Of a stretch of DNA of 5,733 nt, positions 1 to 5,581 are shown one piece after another (position 1 is the first letter of the stretch; every line of letters starts with the position of its first letter). The DNA lies in NCBI GenBank assembly GCA_900764725.1, contig CAAFPB010000209.1, forward strand, positions 1 through 5,733, written 5' to 3'. The stretch is from an uncultured Catenibacterium sp. Lineage in GTDB: Bacteria; Bacillota_I; Bacilli_A; Erysipelotrichales; Coprobacillaceae. Made by a program: the position numbers and the translations under genes. Under the pieces are notes generated by a model. It did no database searches. It had not been told where the DNA came from and saw only the letters and a program-made list of their open reading frames with translations.

Positions 1-255
1 ACCAAGTGGATCCTCAACCATACCTGGCTTAGAAGCCACATAAGTACCAGAACCCTGACGGATCTTTACAATATTACGTGATGCAAGAAGCTTCATTGCT
101 TCACGCACTGAACTTCTACCTGCATTTAGTTTCTCGGATATGATTGTTTCATTAGGAAGTTTATCTCCTGGCTGTAAGTTCTCTTCTAATATATAAGAGA
201 TAATATCTTTTGATAGTTTTTGGGGAAGACTTAATTCTTCAGATGAATTCATCAT
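1..255 (-). CDS. GntR/FadR-family transcriptional regulator, N-terminal part (cut by window edge)
   Basis: Reading the minus strand from the ATG at 255-253 gives 85 uninterrupted codons that run off the window at base 1, so the C-terminal part is missing. The protein starts MMNSSEELSL and forms a GntR-type winged helix: helix 1 about residues 13-26, the turn LQPGDKLPNE (27-36), the recognition helix GRSSVREAMKLLASR (46-60), and the wing RQGSGTYV (66-73). The following EDPLG (81-85) resembles the linker into the effector-binding FCD domain of the FadR subfamily; that domain lies outside the window. The first of two tandem ATGs is chosen because GGAG (267-264 on the minus strand) lies 8 bases upstream. 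The gene is divergent from a sugar-acid operon whose promoter carries a repeated palindrome, so it is probably the operon's local repressor, released by gluconate, KDG or a related intermediate. The family is seen in the sequence; the effector and target are inferred. Confidence 0.9.
   Translation of the reverse strand, partial: MMNSSEELSLPQKLSKDIISYILEENLQPGDKLPNETIISEKLNAGRSSVREAMKLLASRNIVKIRQGSGTYVASKPGMVEDPLG
237..245. promoter_or_regulatory. Possible fourth operator, inside the start of the regulator gene
   Basis: CTTCAGATG differs by one base from the CATCAGATG palindrome that occurs twice upstream of the permease. It shares the ten bases TCAGATGAAT with the sites at 411 and 486. It lies in codons 4-7 of the regulator gene, downstream of that gene's predicted start point, where bound repressor could act as a roadblock and give autoregulation. 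It overlaps a perfect 12-base palindrome GATGAATTCATC (242-253). The match could be chance, because it is short and inside coding sequence. Confidence 0.35.
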
Positions 256-287
256 ATGACTTTCTCCGTTTCGTTTATGTTAATTTC

Positions 288-316
288 ATCATAAATTGTT
301 TTGAAATGAATGTCAA
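288..316 (-). promoter_or_regulatory. Promoter of the GntR-family regulator gene
   Basis: On the minus strand there is a perfect -35 box TTGACA (316-311), a 17-base spacer and a -10 box TATGAT (293-288), five of six matches to consensus. The expected start is near 281, giving a leader of about 26 bases to the ATG at 255. This is the best sigma-A-type promoter in the window. A weak cre-like core (AAAGCG, 315-320) overlaps the -35 box but matches the cre consensus poorly. Confidence 0.75.
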
Positions 317-376
317 AGCGTTAAATTGCTGTTAAACCGCTTACTTAATTGCTTGTGAAAAAATTCAAATTTACTA

Positions 377-405
377 TTGCATTTAAAACATCAGATGATT
401 ATAAT
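377..405 (+). promoter_or_regulatory. Promoter of the aldonate catabolic operon
   Basis: A perfect -10 box TATAAT (400-405) is preceded at 17 bases by TTGCAT (377-382), a weak -35 box with three of six matches to TTGACA. The expected start is around 411-413, giving a leader of about 100 bases before the permease ATG. The promoter is overlapped by two copies of a palindromic site, one in the spacer and one at the start point, the usual geometry for steric repression. The poor -35 box is a possible point of further control. Confidence 0.7.
389..397. promoter_or_regulatory. Putative regulator operator 1 (promoter spacer)
   Basis: CATCAGATG is a 4-1-4 palindrome (CATC, central A, GATG) lying between the -35 and -10 boxes. 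The same nine bases recur at 486-494, and a one-mismatch copy is at 411-419. The length and symmetry suit a FadR-type GntR dimer, though the sequence is not the classic GT-N3-AC core of E. coli FadR or PdhR. Assignment to the adjacent regulator is inferred from divergent position and repetition. Confidence 0.6.
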
Positions 406-410
406 AAAGT

Positions 411-419
411 CGTCAGATG
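411..419. promoter_or_regulatory. Putative regulator operator 2 (transcription start)
   Basis: CGTCAGATG differs by one base from operator 1 and falls on the predicted transcription start. Its centre is 22 bases from that of operator 1, close to two helical turns, so two dimers would sit on nearly the same face of the helix. The match continues as TCAGATGAATA, shared with operator 3. Confidence 0.55.
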
Positions 420-438
420 AATAGAAGAGTTTAGTTAT

Positions 439-452
439 TGTAAGCGCGCACA
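439..452. promoter_or_regulatory. Putative cre box 1 (CcpA site)
   Basis: TGTAAGCGCGCACA matches the catabolite-responsive element consensus TGWNANCGNTNWCA at every position except one (G for T after the central CG), and the preceding base is T. Its centre is about 34 bases downstream of the predicted start, where CcpA acts as an elongation roadblock or promoter blocker in other Firmicutes operons. CcpA itself is not in the window, so its presence is assumed. Confidence 0.6.
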
Positions 453-469
453 AATAACACCTATCGCTG

Positions 470-483
470 AGAAAGCGTTTTAA
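470..483. promoter_or_regulatory. Putative cre box 2 (CcpA site)
   Basis: AGAAAGCGTTTTAA has the strong cre core AAAGCGTTTT and differs from TGNAARCGNWWWCA at two outer positions. Its central CG is 31 bases, close to three helical turns, from that of cre box 1, so two CcpA dimers would lie on the same face. A four-pair hairpin (CGCT 465-468 with AGCG 474-477) overlaps it but is too short to be a terminator. Confidence 0.45.
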
Positions 484-485
484 AA

Positions 486-494
486 CATCAGATG
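486..494. promoter_or_regulatory. Putative regulator operator 3 (before the ribosome binding site)
   Basis: This is an exact second copy of CATCAGATG, 75 bases (about seven helical turns) downstream of operator 2 and directly before the AAGGAG of the permease. It lies in the transcribed leader, so bound repressor could block elongation or hold a loop with operators 1 and 2. The extended match to operator 1 includes the preceding AAAA. Confidence 0.55.
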
Positions 495-513
495 AATAAG
501 GAGAAGACTTAAA

Positions 514-1869
514 ATGGAAAATGCTAGTTTTATGGCAGATCCTACAAGATTGTTGATTGCAGCAGCAGTTGGAATCATTTTGCTTCTTATCTTGATTATT
601 CGTTTTAAATTACATCCAGTTTTATCAATGATGATTTCAGCACTGGTTATTGGTGTAGGCGCAGGTATGCCTCTTACAATGATTGCTGAAACAGTAGAAA
701 AGGGTGTAGGTAAAACACTTCAAGGTATTGCATTACTTGTAGGTCTCGGATCTATGTTTGGTGAAATACTGGAAGTCACTGGTGGTGCTCAAAGAATTGC
801 AGAAACTTTGATTGATAAATTAGGTCAGAAAAAAGCAGGATGGGCATTAGGTATCACAGGGTTAATCATTGGAACAACAGTGTTCTTTGAAGCAGGTGTT
901 GTTGTATTGATTCCGTTAGCTTTCAGTGTTGCTAAACAGACTAAGAAATCAACACTTTATTATGCAGTACCACTTCTTGCTGGTTTAGCAAGTGGTTATG
1001 CATTCGTACCACCTTCAGCAGGTTCAGTACTTGTCGCAAATGCTTTAAGCGTTAACTTAGGAACAATGATTATGGTTGGTGTTCCTACCGCTTTAATCAG
1101 TATGCTTGTTGCAGGTATTATCTGGGGCCAGTTCATTGGTACAAAGATTTTCACAGAATTACCTACAAATGTAGGTGAAATTAAAGATGATGGTAAAGAA
1201 CTTCCATCATTCGGATTAGTATTATGTATTATCTTAATTCCTCTTGTATTAATTCTATTAAGCACATTGTCTAAATACTTACCTGTTGGTAAGAGTGTAC
1301 AGGATGTACTTGGTTTTATTGGTAAGCCATTTATCGCCTTAACAATTGCCACTCTTGCAGCGATGTATTTCTTAGGTGTACGTAGAGGATTTACAGGAGC
1401 ACAGTTAAAGAAGATTCTTGATCACTCATTAAGACCAGTTGGAATGATCCTATTAGTTATTGCAAGTGGTGGTGTCATCCGCTGGATGCTTCAGGATTCT
1501 GGTTTAGGATATATCATTGGACCAGCATTAGAAAAGAGTGGTCTTCCACTTATTTTGATTGCTTTTCTAATTGCCCTATTAGTAAGAGCATCAGTAGGAA
1601 GCTCAATTGTGGCCATGACAATGGCTTCAGGAATTATGGCAACTATGCCAGCTGTTATGGCAACGAGCATGCTTTATAGAGCGGCTATGTGCTGTGCTAT
1701 TTGTGGGGGAGCAACAGCATTAAGCCATGTTAATGATGCAGGATTCTGGTTAGTCGGTACATTCCTTGAAATAGATGAAAAAACAACATTGAAATCATGG
1801 ACAGTGATGGAAACACTCATTGGTTTTACTGCATTAATTGTTAGTTTGATTATTTCTATATTTGCGTAG
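514..1869 (+). CDS. GntP-family gluconate/aldonate permease
   Basis: A 451-residue, highly hydrophobic membrane protein, within the usual 440-450 length of the GntP family of proton-coupled gluconate-type symporters. Family landmarks include the segment GLGSMFGEILEVTGGAQRIA (78-97), a membrane stretch with VFFEAGVVVLIPLAF (123-137), VRASVGSSIVAMTMASG (357-373) and the C-terminal GGATALSHVNDAGFWL block (398-413), which is characteristic of GntP, GntT and GntU. About a dozen membrane segments can be drawn. The ATG at 514 is chosen because AAGGAG (498-503) lies 10 bases upstream. It is the first gene of the operon and supplies substrate to the dehydratase, kinase and aldolase behind it; gluconate is the likeliest substrate from that context. 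One oddity is FVPPSAGS (164-171), where well-studied members carry PPHPGP. The family is certain; the exact aldonate is inferred. Confidence 0.9.
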   Translation: MENASFMADPTRLLIAAAVGIILLLILIIRFKLHPVLSMMISALVIGVGAGMPLTMIAETVEKGVGKTLQGIALLVGLGSMFGEILEVTGGAQRIAETLIDKLGQKKAGWALGITGLIIGTTVFFEAGVVVLIPLAFSVAKQTKKSTLYYAVPLLAGLASGYAFVPPSAGSVLVANALSVNLGTMIMVGVPTALISMLVAGIIWGQFIGTKIFTELPTNVGEIKDDGKELPSFGLVLCIILIPLVLILLSTLSKYLPVGKSVQDVLGFIGKPFIALTIATLAAMYFLGVRRGFTGAQLKKILDHSLRPVGMILLVIASGGVIRWMLQDSGLGYIIGPALEKSGLPLILIAFLIALLVRASVGSSIVAMTMASGIMATMPAVMATSMLYRAAMCCAICGGATALSHVNDAGFWLVGTFLEIDEKTTLKSWTVMETLIGFTALIVSLIISIFA

Positions 1870-1879
1870 GAGGCAAAAT

Positions 1880-2116
1880 ATGGGGAGAATACCAGTTTAT
1901 ATGAGAGATTTATCCGATGCAAAACATATAGTACAGATAGCAGGAGAGTGTAGAAGTAACGCAAATCTTGTTTGTGGTAGATATGTAGTCAATGCGAAAT
2001 CTATGCTGGGTGTATTTGCACTACCTACTTTTGGGCAGGTAGAAATGGAAGTAAGCGACGAAGATAAAGAAAGAGTTAAACCAAAACTAGAAGTCTTTGG
2101 ATTAATTAGAAAATAG
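1880..2116 (+). CDS. HPr-like protein lacking the phosphorylatable histidine (Crh-like)
   Basis: A 78-residue protein starting MGRIPVYMRD. The ATG at 1880 is chosen because AGGAGG (1868-1873, overlapping the permease stop codon) lies 6 bases before it; reading further upstream would require a TTG start without a ribosome binding site. Residues 17-48 align without gaps to residues 22-53 of Bacillus HPr: Q19, A21, N29-L30, V37-N38, K40-S41, G44-V45 and L48 match Q24, A26, N34-L35, V42-N43, K45-S46, G49-V50 and L53. S41 therefore corresponds to regulatory Ser46, within NAKS as in Crh. The HPr active-site motif with His15, Arg17 and Pro18 is absent (RDLSD here), so it cannot act as a normal PTS phosphocarrier. 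H16 lies inside helix 1 and does not correspond to His15. The C-terminus is shorter than HPr. It may be a local catabolite regulator or a partner of an operon enzyme; the fold assignment is firmer than the role. Confidence 0.75.
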   Translation: MGRIPVYMRDLSDAKHIVQIAGECRSNANLVCGRYVVNAKSMLGVFALPTFGQVEMEVSDEDKERVKPKLEVFGLIRK

Positions 2117-2127
2117 GAGAAAAAATT

Positions 2128-3873
2128 ATGGAACTTAAAAGTCAGAAAATGAGAAAACTTGCACCTGAACTTGATCCATTACGTATCGGTACAGGATGGA
2201 AGAAAGAAGATTTAGATAAAGTACAGGTTATGATTGAAAGCACATTTGGTGATAGCCATCCAGGTAGTGGTCACTTAGATAAGCTTGTAAATGAAGTAAG
2301 AATTGGTATTGCTGAAGAAGGCGGATATGGTGCACGTTATTATTGTACAGATATCTGTGATGGTGAAAGCCAGGGTACAGATGGTATCAACTATTCACTC
2401 GCAAGCCGTGAAATTATCGCAAACATGATTGAAATTCATGCCAATGCAACTCCATTTGATTCAGCTGTTTATTTATCAAGCTGTGATAAAGGTGTTCCAG
2501 GTAACTTAATGGGTCTCGCAAGAGTGAACGTACCATCAATCTTTGTCCCAGGTGGAACAATGAATGCTGGACCAGAAATGTTGACACTTGAACAGTTAGG
2601 TATGTATAGTGCTAAATTCGAACGTGGTGAAATTGATGAAAAGAAATTAGACTGGGCTAAATGTAATGCATGTCCAAGCTGTGGTGCATGTTCATTCATT
2701 GGTACTGCATCTACTATGCAGATCATGGCAGAAGCATTAGGTCTTGCTTTACCAGGTACAGCTTTAATGCCAGCTACAAGTCCTGACTTATTAGACTTCG
2801 CAAGAGAAGCAGGTAGACAGTCAGTGAGACTTGCTAAGATGGAACATATGCTTCCTACAGATATCGTTACTATGGACAGCTTTGAAAATGCAATCTTAGT
2901 ACATGCTGCTATTTCAGGTAGTACAAATGCATTACTTCACTTACCTGCAATTGCTCATGAATTTGGTATTGAAATCGATGGTACTACATTCGATAAACTT
3001 CATAGAAATGCAAGATATCTATTAGATGTACGTCCAGCAGGTCGCTGGCCAGCAGAAACTTTCTATTATGCAGGTGGTGTACCAGCAATCATGGAAGAAA
3101 TCAAAGATCATCTACACTTAGATGTTATGACTGTTACTGGTAAGACTTTAGGTGAAAACCTTGAAGAACTTAAGAAGAACGGTTTCTATGAAAAATGTAA
3201 TAAATGGTTACAGGAATTCAACAAACGTTATAACTTACAATTAACTAGAGAAGATATCATTCGTCCTTATGATCAAGCAATCGGTACTGATGGAAGTATT
3301 GCGGTATTATTTGGTAACCTTGCTCCAGAAGGTGCAGTTATTAAACATACAGCATGTCCAAAAGAAATGTTCAAGAAAACATTACGTGCTAGACCATTCG
3401 ATAGTGAAGAAGAATGCTTGGATGCAGTATTAAAACATAAAGTTCAGAAGGGTGATGCAGTATTTATCCGTTATGAAGGACCTAAGGGTAGTGGTATGCC
3501 AGAAATGTTCTATACTTCTGAAGCAATCAGTAGTGATAAAGAACTTGGTAAGAGTATCGCATTAATTACTGATGGTCGTTTCTCAGGTGCATCAACTGGA
3601 CCAGTTATTGGACATTGTAGCCCAGAAGCAGTAGAGGGTGGACCTATCGCTTTAGTAGAAGAAGGCGACTTAATTGAAATTGATGTAATGGAAAGAAAGT
3701 TAAACATCGTTGGTGTTGCTGGTGTTCCTAAGACTAGTGAAGAAATCGACCAGATTTTAGCTGAAAGACGCAAGAATTGGAAACCAAGAGAACCTAAATA
3801 CAAGAAGGGTGTATTAAGAATGTTTAGTGAACATGCAACTAGTCCTATGAAGGGAGCTTACTTAAAGTACTAA
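2128..3873 (+). CDS. IlvD/Edd-family sugar-acid dehydratase, probably D-gluconate dehydratase
   Basis: A 581-residue iron-sulfur dehydratase expected to convert an aldonate to its 2-keto-3-deoxy form in the cytoplasm. IlvD/Edd landmarks: SLASRE (90-95), SSCDKGVPGNLMGLAR (117-132) with the cluster cysteine C119 and magnesium/carbamyl-lysine pair D120-K121, CPSCGACSF (182-190) with cluster cysteine C188, SGSTNALLHLPAIA (263-276), GPKGSGMPEM (451-460), and ITDGRFSG (480-487) whose S486 matches the catalytic serine of the family. The usual first cluster cysteine (PCN.HL) is replaced by PGSGHL (45-50), while C73 and C77 (CTDICDG) are extra. AGGAGA (2115-2120) lies 7 bases before the ATG and overlaps the preceding stop codon. 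Automatic annotation would probably say dihydroxy-acid dehydratase, but no branched-chain amino acid gene is present. The adjoining KDG kinase and KDPG aldolase argue for gluconate dehydratase; galactonate or another aldonate remains possible. Confidence 0.85.
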   Translation: MELKSQKMRKLAPELDPLRIGTGWKKEDLDKVQVMIESTFGDSHPGSGHLDKLVNEVRIGIAEEGGYGARYYCTDICDGESQGTDGINYSLASREIIANMIEIHANATPFDSAVYLSSCDKGVPGNLMGLARVNVPSIFVPGGTMNAGPEMLTLEQLGMYSAKFERGEIDEKKLDWAKCNACPSCGACSFIGTASTMQIMAEALGLALPGTALMPATSPDLLDFAREAGRQSVRLAKMEHMLPTDIVTMDSFENAILVHAAISGSTNALLHLPAIAHEFGIEIDGTTFDKLHRNARYLLDVRPAGRWPAETFYYAGGVPAIMEEIKDHLHLDVMTVTGKTLGENLEELKKNGFYEKCNKWLQEFNKRYNLQLTREDIIRPYDQAIGTDGSIAVLFGNLAPEGAVIKHTACPKEMFKKTLRARPFDSEEECLDAVLKHKVQKGDAVFIRYEGPKGSGMPEMFYTSEAISSDKELGKSIALITDGRFSGASTGPVIGHCSPEAVEGGPIALVEEGDLIEIDVMERKLNIVGVAGVPKTSEEIDQILAERRKNWKPREPKYKKGVLRMFSEHATSPMKGAYLKY

Positions 3874-3875
3874 TT

Positions 3876-4928
3876 ATGAAACATAAATTTATTACAATCG
3901 GAGAAATCATGCTTCGTTTAACACCACCTAATTATCAACAGATTAAAGCAACAACAAGTTTTGATGCACAATATGGGGGAAGTGAGGCCAATGTGGCCCT
4001 TTCCCTTGCGAATCTGGGAATGGATGCTTCTTTCTTTACAGTTGTACCAAACAATAGCTTAGGTAAGAGTGCAGTACGTATGCTGCGTAGTAATGATGTC
4101 CATTGTGATGATATTGTTTTTTCATCAGAAAAGGAAACACCATCTGTTCGTCTTGGTACATATTATTTAGAAACAGGCTTTGGTATTCGTCCTAGTCAGG
4201 TAGTCTATGATAGAAAGCATAGTGCTTTCTCTGAATATGATTTTAATAACGTTGATTTAAAGGAATTATTAGAGGGTTATACATGGCTTCACTTAAGTGG
4301 TATTACTCCAGCACTTAGTGCAAGCTGTAAAGATTTAATTCTAAACTGTATGAAGACTGCCAAAGAATGTGGTATGACAATCAGTTTTGATGGTAATTTC
4401 CGTAGTACTTTGTGGTCTTGGGAAGAAGCAAGAGATTTCTGTACTCTTTGTCTTCCATATGTTGATGTATTATTCGGTATTGAACCATACCATTTATGGA
4501 AGGATGAAAACAATCATGAGTTAGGTGATTTAAAGGATGGTATTCCTTTCCAGCCTGATTATGATACACAGGATCGTGTATTTAAGGATTTCGTAGAAAG
4601 ATATCCAAATATCAAATGCATTGCAAGACATGTCAGATATTCACATAGCTGCAGTGAAAATAGTCTTTTGGCTTATTTATGGAAAGACGGAAAAACATAC
4701 GAAAGCAAACGATTTACTTTCGATATTCTAGATCGAGTAGGCGGTGGGGATGCTTTTGTAGCTGGTATTATCTATGCCCTAATGAATGAATATTCATCAG
4801 AAGAAACTGTTAACTTTGGTGTAGCAGCAAGTGCACTTAAGCATACAATTCATGGTGATTACAATATGACTGATAACGTCTCTCTTATTAAAAATATGAT
4901 TGAGATGAACTTTGATATTAAAAGATAA
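3876..4928 (+). CDS. kdgK: 2-keto-3-deoxygluconate kinase (PfkB family)
   Basis: A 350-residue ribokinase/PfkB-type sugar kinase that phosphorylates KDG to KDPG with ATP. It begins with FITIGEIMLRL (5-15), has the substrate-side glycine motif YGGSEANVALSLANLG (33-48), the KDG-kinase-like stretch GFGIRPSQVVYDR (101-113) and FDGNFRSTLW (171-180). The PfkB signature DRVGGGDAFVAG (286-297) contains the catalytic base D292, and LKHTIHGDYN (321-330) follows. Its length suits the roughly 340-residue KDG kinases of Clostridia rather than the shorter E. coli type. The ATG follows the dehydratase stop codon by two bases. No Shine-Dalgarno sequence lies at a normal distance; AGGGAG (3851-3856) is 19 bases away, so translation is probably coupled to the dehydratase. 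It acts between the dehydratase and the aldolase in the pathway. A related 2-keto-3-deoxy sugar acid could also be accepted. Confidence 0.9.
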   Translation: MKHKFITIGEIMLRLTPPNYQQIKATTSFDAQYGGSEANVALSLANLGMDASFFTVVPNNSLGKSAVRMLRSNDVHCDDIVFSSEKETPSVRLGTYYLETGFGIRPSQVVYDRKHSAFSEYDFNNVDLKELLEGYTWLHLSGITPALSASCKDLILNCMKTAKECGMTISFDGNFRSTLWSWEEARDFCTLCLPYVDVLFGIEPYHLWKDENNHELGDLKDGIPFQPDYDTQDRVFKDFVERYPNIKCIARHVRYSHSCSENSLLAYLWKDGKTYESKRFTFDILDRVGGGDAFVAGIIYALMNEYSSEETVNFGVAASALKHTIHGDYNMTDNVSLIKNMIEMNFDIKR

Positions 4929-4945
4929 ATTGTGAGGAAATCGAA

Positions 4946-5581
4946 ATGAATATTAATGATAAATTTTATGAAGTTGGTGTCGTACCAGTTGTTGTACTAG
5001 AAGATTCTAAAGATGCTTTACCTCTTGCGAAAGCTTTAGTAGAAGGTGGATTACCTTGTGCAGAAGTTACTTTCCGTACAACAGCTGCTGCAGAATCTAT
5101 CCGTCTTATGTCTGAAAACTATCCTGAAATGTTAGTAGGTGCTGGTACAGTACTTTCAACAGAACAGGTAGATACTGCAGTAAATGCAGGTGCAAAGTTT
5201 ATTGTGAGCCCTGGATTTGATCCAGAAGTAGTGGATTACTGTTTAGAAAAGAATATTCCTGTATTACCAGGATGTATTTCTCCATCAGAAGTAGCACAGG
5301 CAGTTAAAAGAGGTCTTAAGGTTGTAAAATTCTTCCCAGCAGAACCTGCAGGAGGATTACCAATGATTAAGGCTATGGCTGCTCCTTATTCTGAACTTAA
5401 GTTCATGCCTACTGGTGGAATTAACGCAAAGAATTTGAATGATTATCTAAATTGTGACAAGATTATTTGTTGCGGTGGAAGCTGGATGGTTAAAGGCGAC
5501 CTTGTAAAAGCAGGCGACTTTGACAAAATCAAGACTTTAACTAAAGAAGCAAAAGATCTTGTGAAAACAATCAGAAGATAA
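4946..5581 (+). CDS. eda: KDPG/KHG aldolase (bifunctional 2-keto-3-deoxy-6-phosphogluconate aldolase)
   Basis: A 211-residue class I aldolase of the KDPG/KHG family, a TIM barrel that works as a trimer in the cytoplasm and cleaves KDPG to pyruvate and D-glyceraldehyde 3-phosphate. Family motifs are all present: AEVTFRT (39-45) with the catalytic glutamate E40 and R44, GAGTVL (65-70), FIVSPGFDPEV (85-95), PVLPGCISPSEV (105-116), KFFPAEPAGG (128-137) whose K128 forms the Schiff base, MPTGGIN (154-160), and GGSWMV (177-182). The length matches E. coli Eda closely. GAGGA (4934-4938) lies 7 bases before the ATG, and 17 bases separate it from the kdgK stop codon. It completes the pathway fed by the upstream dehydratase and kinase and is the last gene visible in the operon. 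Nothing is truncated or missing. Confidence 0.95.
   Translation: MNINDKFYEVGVVPVVVLEDSKDALPLAKALVEGGLPCAEVTFRTTAAAESIRLMSENYPEMLVGAGTVLSTEQVDTAVNAGAKFIVSPGFDPEVVDYCLEKNIPVLPGCISPSEVAQAVKRGLKVVKFFPAEPAGGLPMIKAMAAPYSELKFMPTGGINAKNLNDYLNCDKIICCGGSWMVKGDLVKAGDFDKIKTLTKEAKDLVKTIRR

Noticed and set aside
313..326. Third cre-like sequence around AAAGCG, overlapping the regulator's -35 box
   Set aside because: It misses the cre consensus at three informative positions on the plus strand and more on the minus strand.
321..353. Near-repeat TTAAATTGCT / TTAATTGCT between the two promoters
   Set aside because: Short, AT-rich, imperfect and outside both predicted promoter cores; no known binding site is recognised.
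996..1352. Minus-strand reading frame opposite the permease
   Set aside because: A shadow of the permease coding sequence with no family motif or ribosome binding site; the same holds for the other minus-strand frames opposite the operon genes.
1862..1879. TTG start at 1862 adding six residues to the HPr-like protein
   Set aside because: The added codons are the ribosome binding site AGGAGG itself and overlap the permease stop codon; the ATG at 1880 has ideal spacing.
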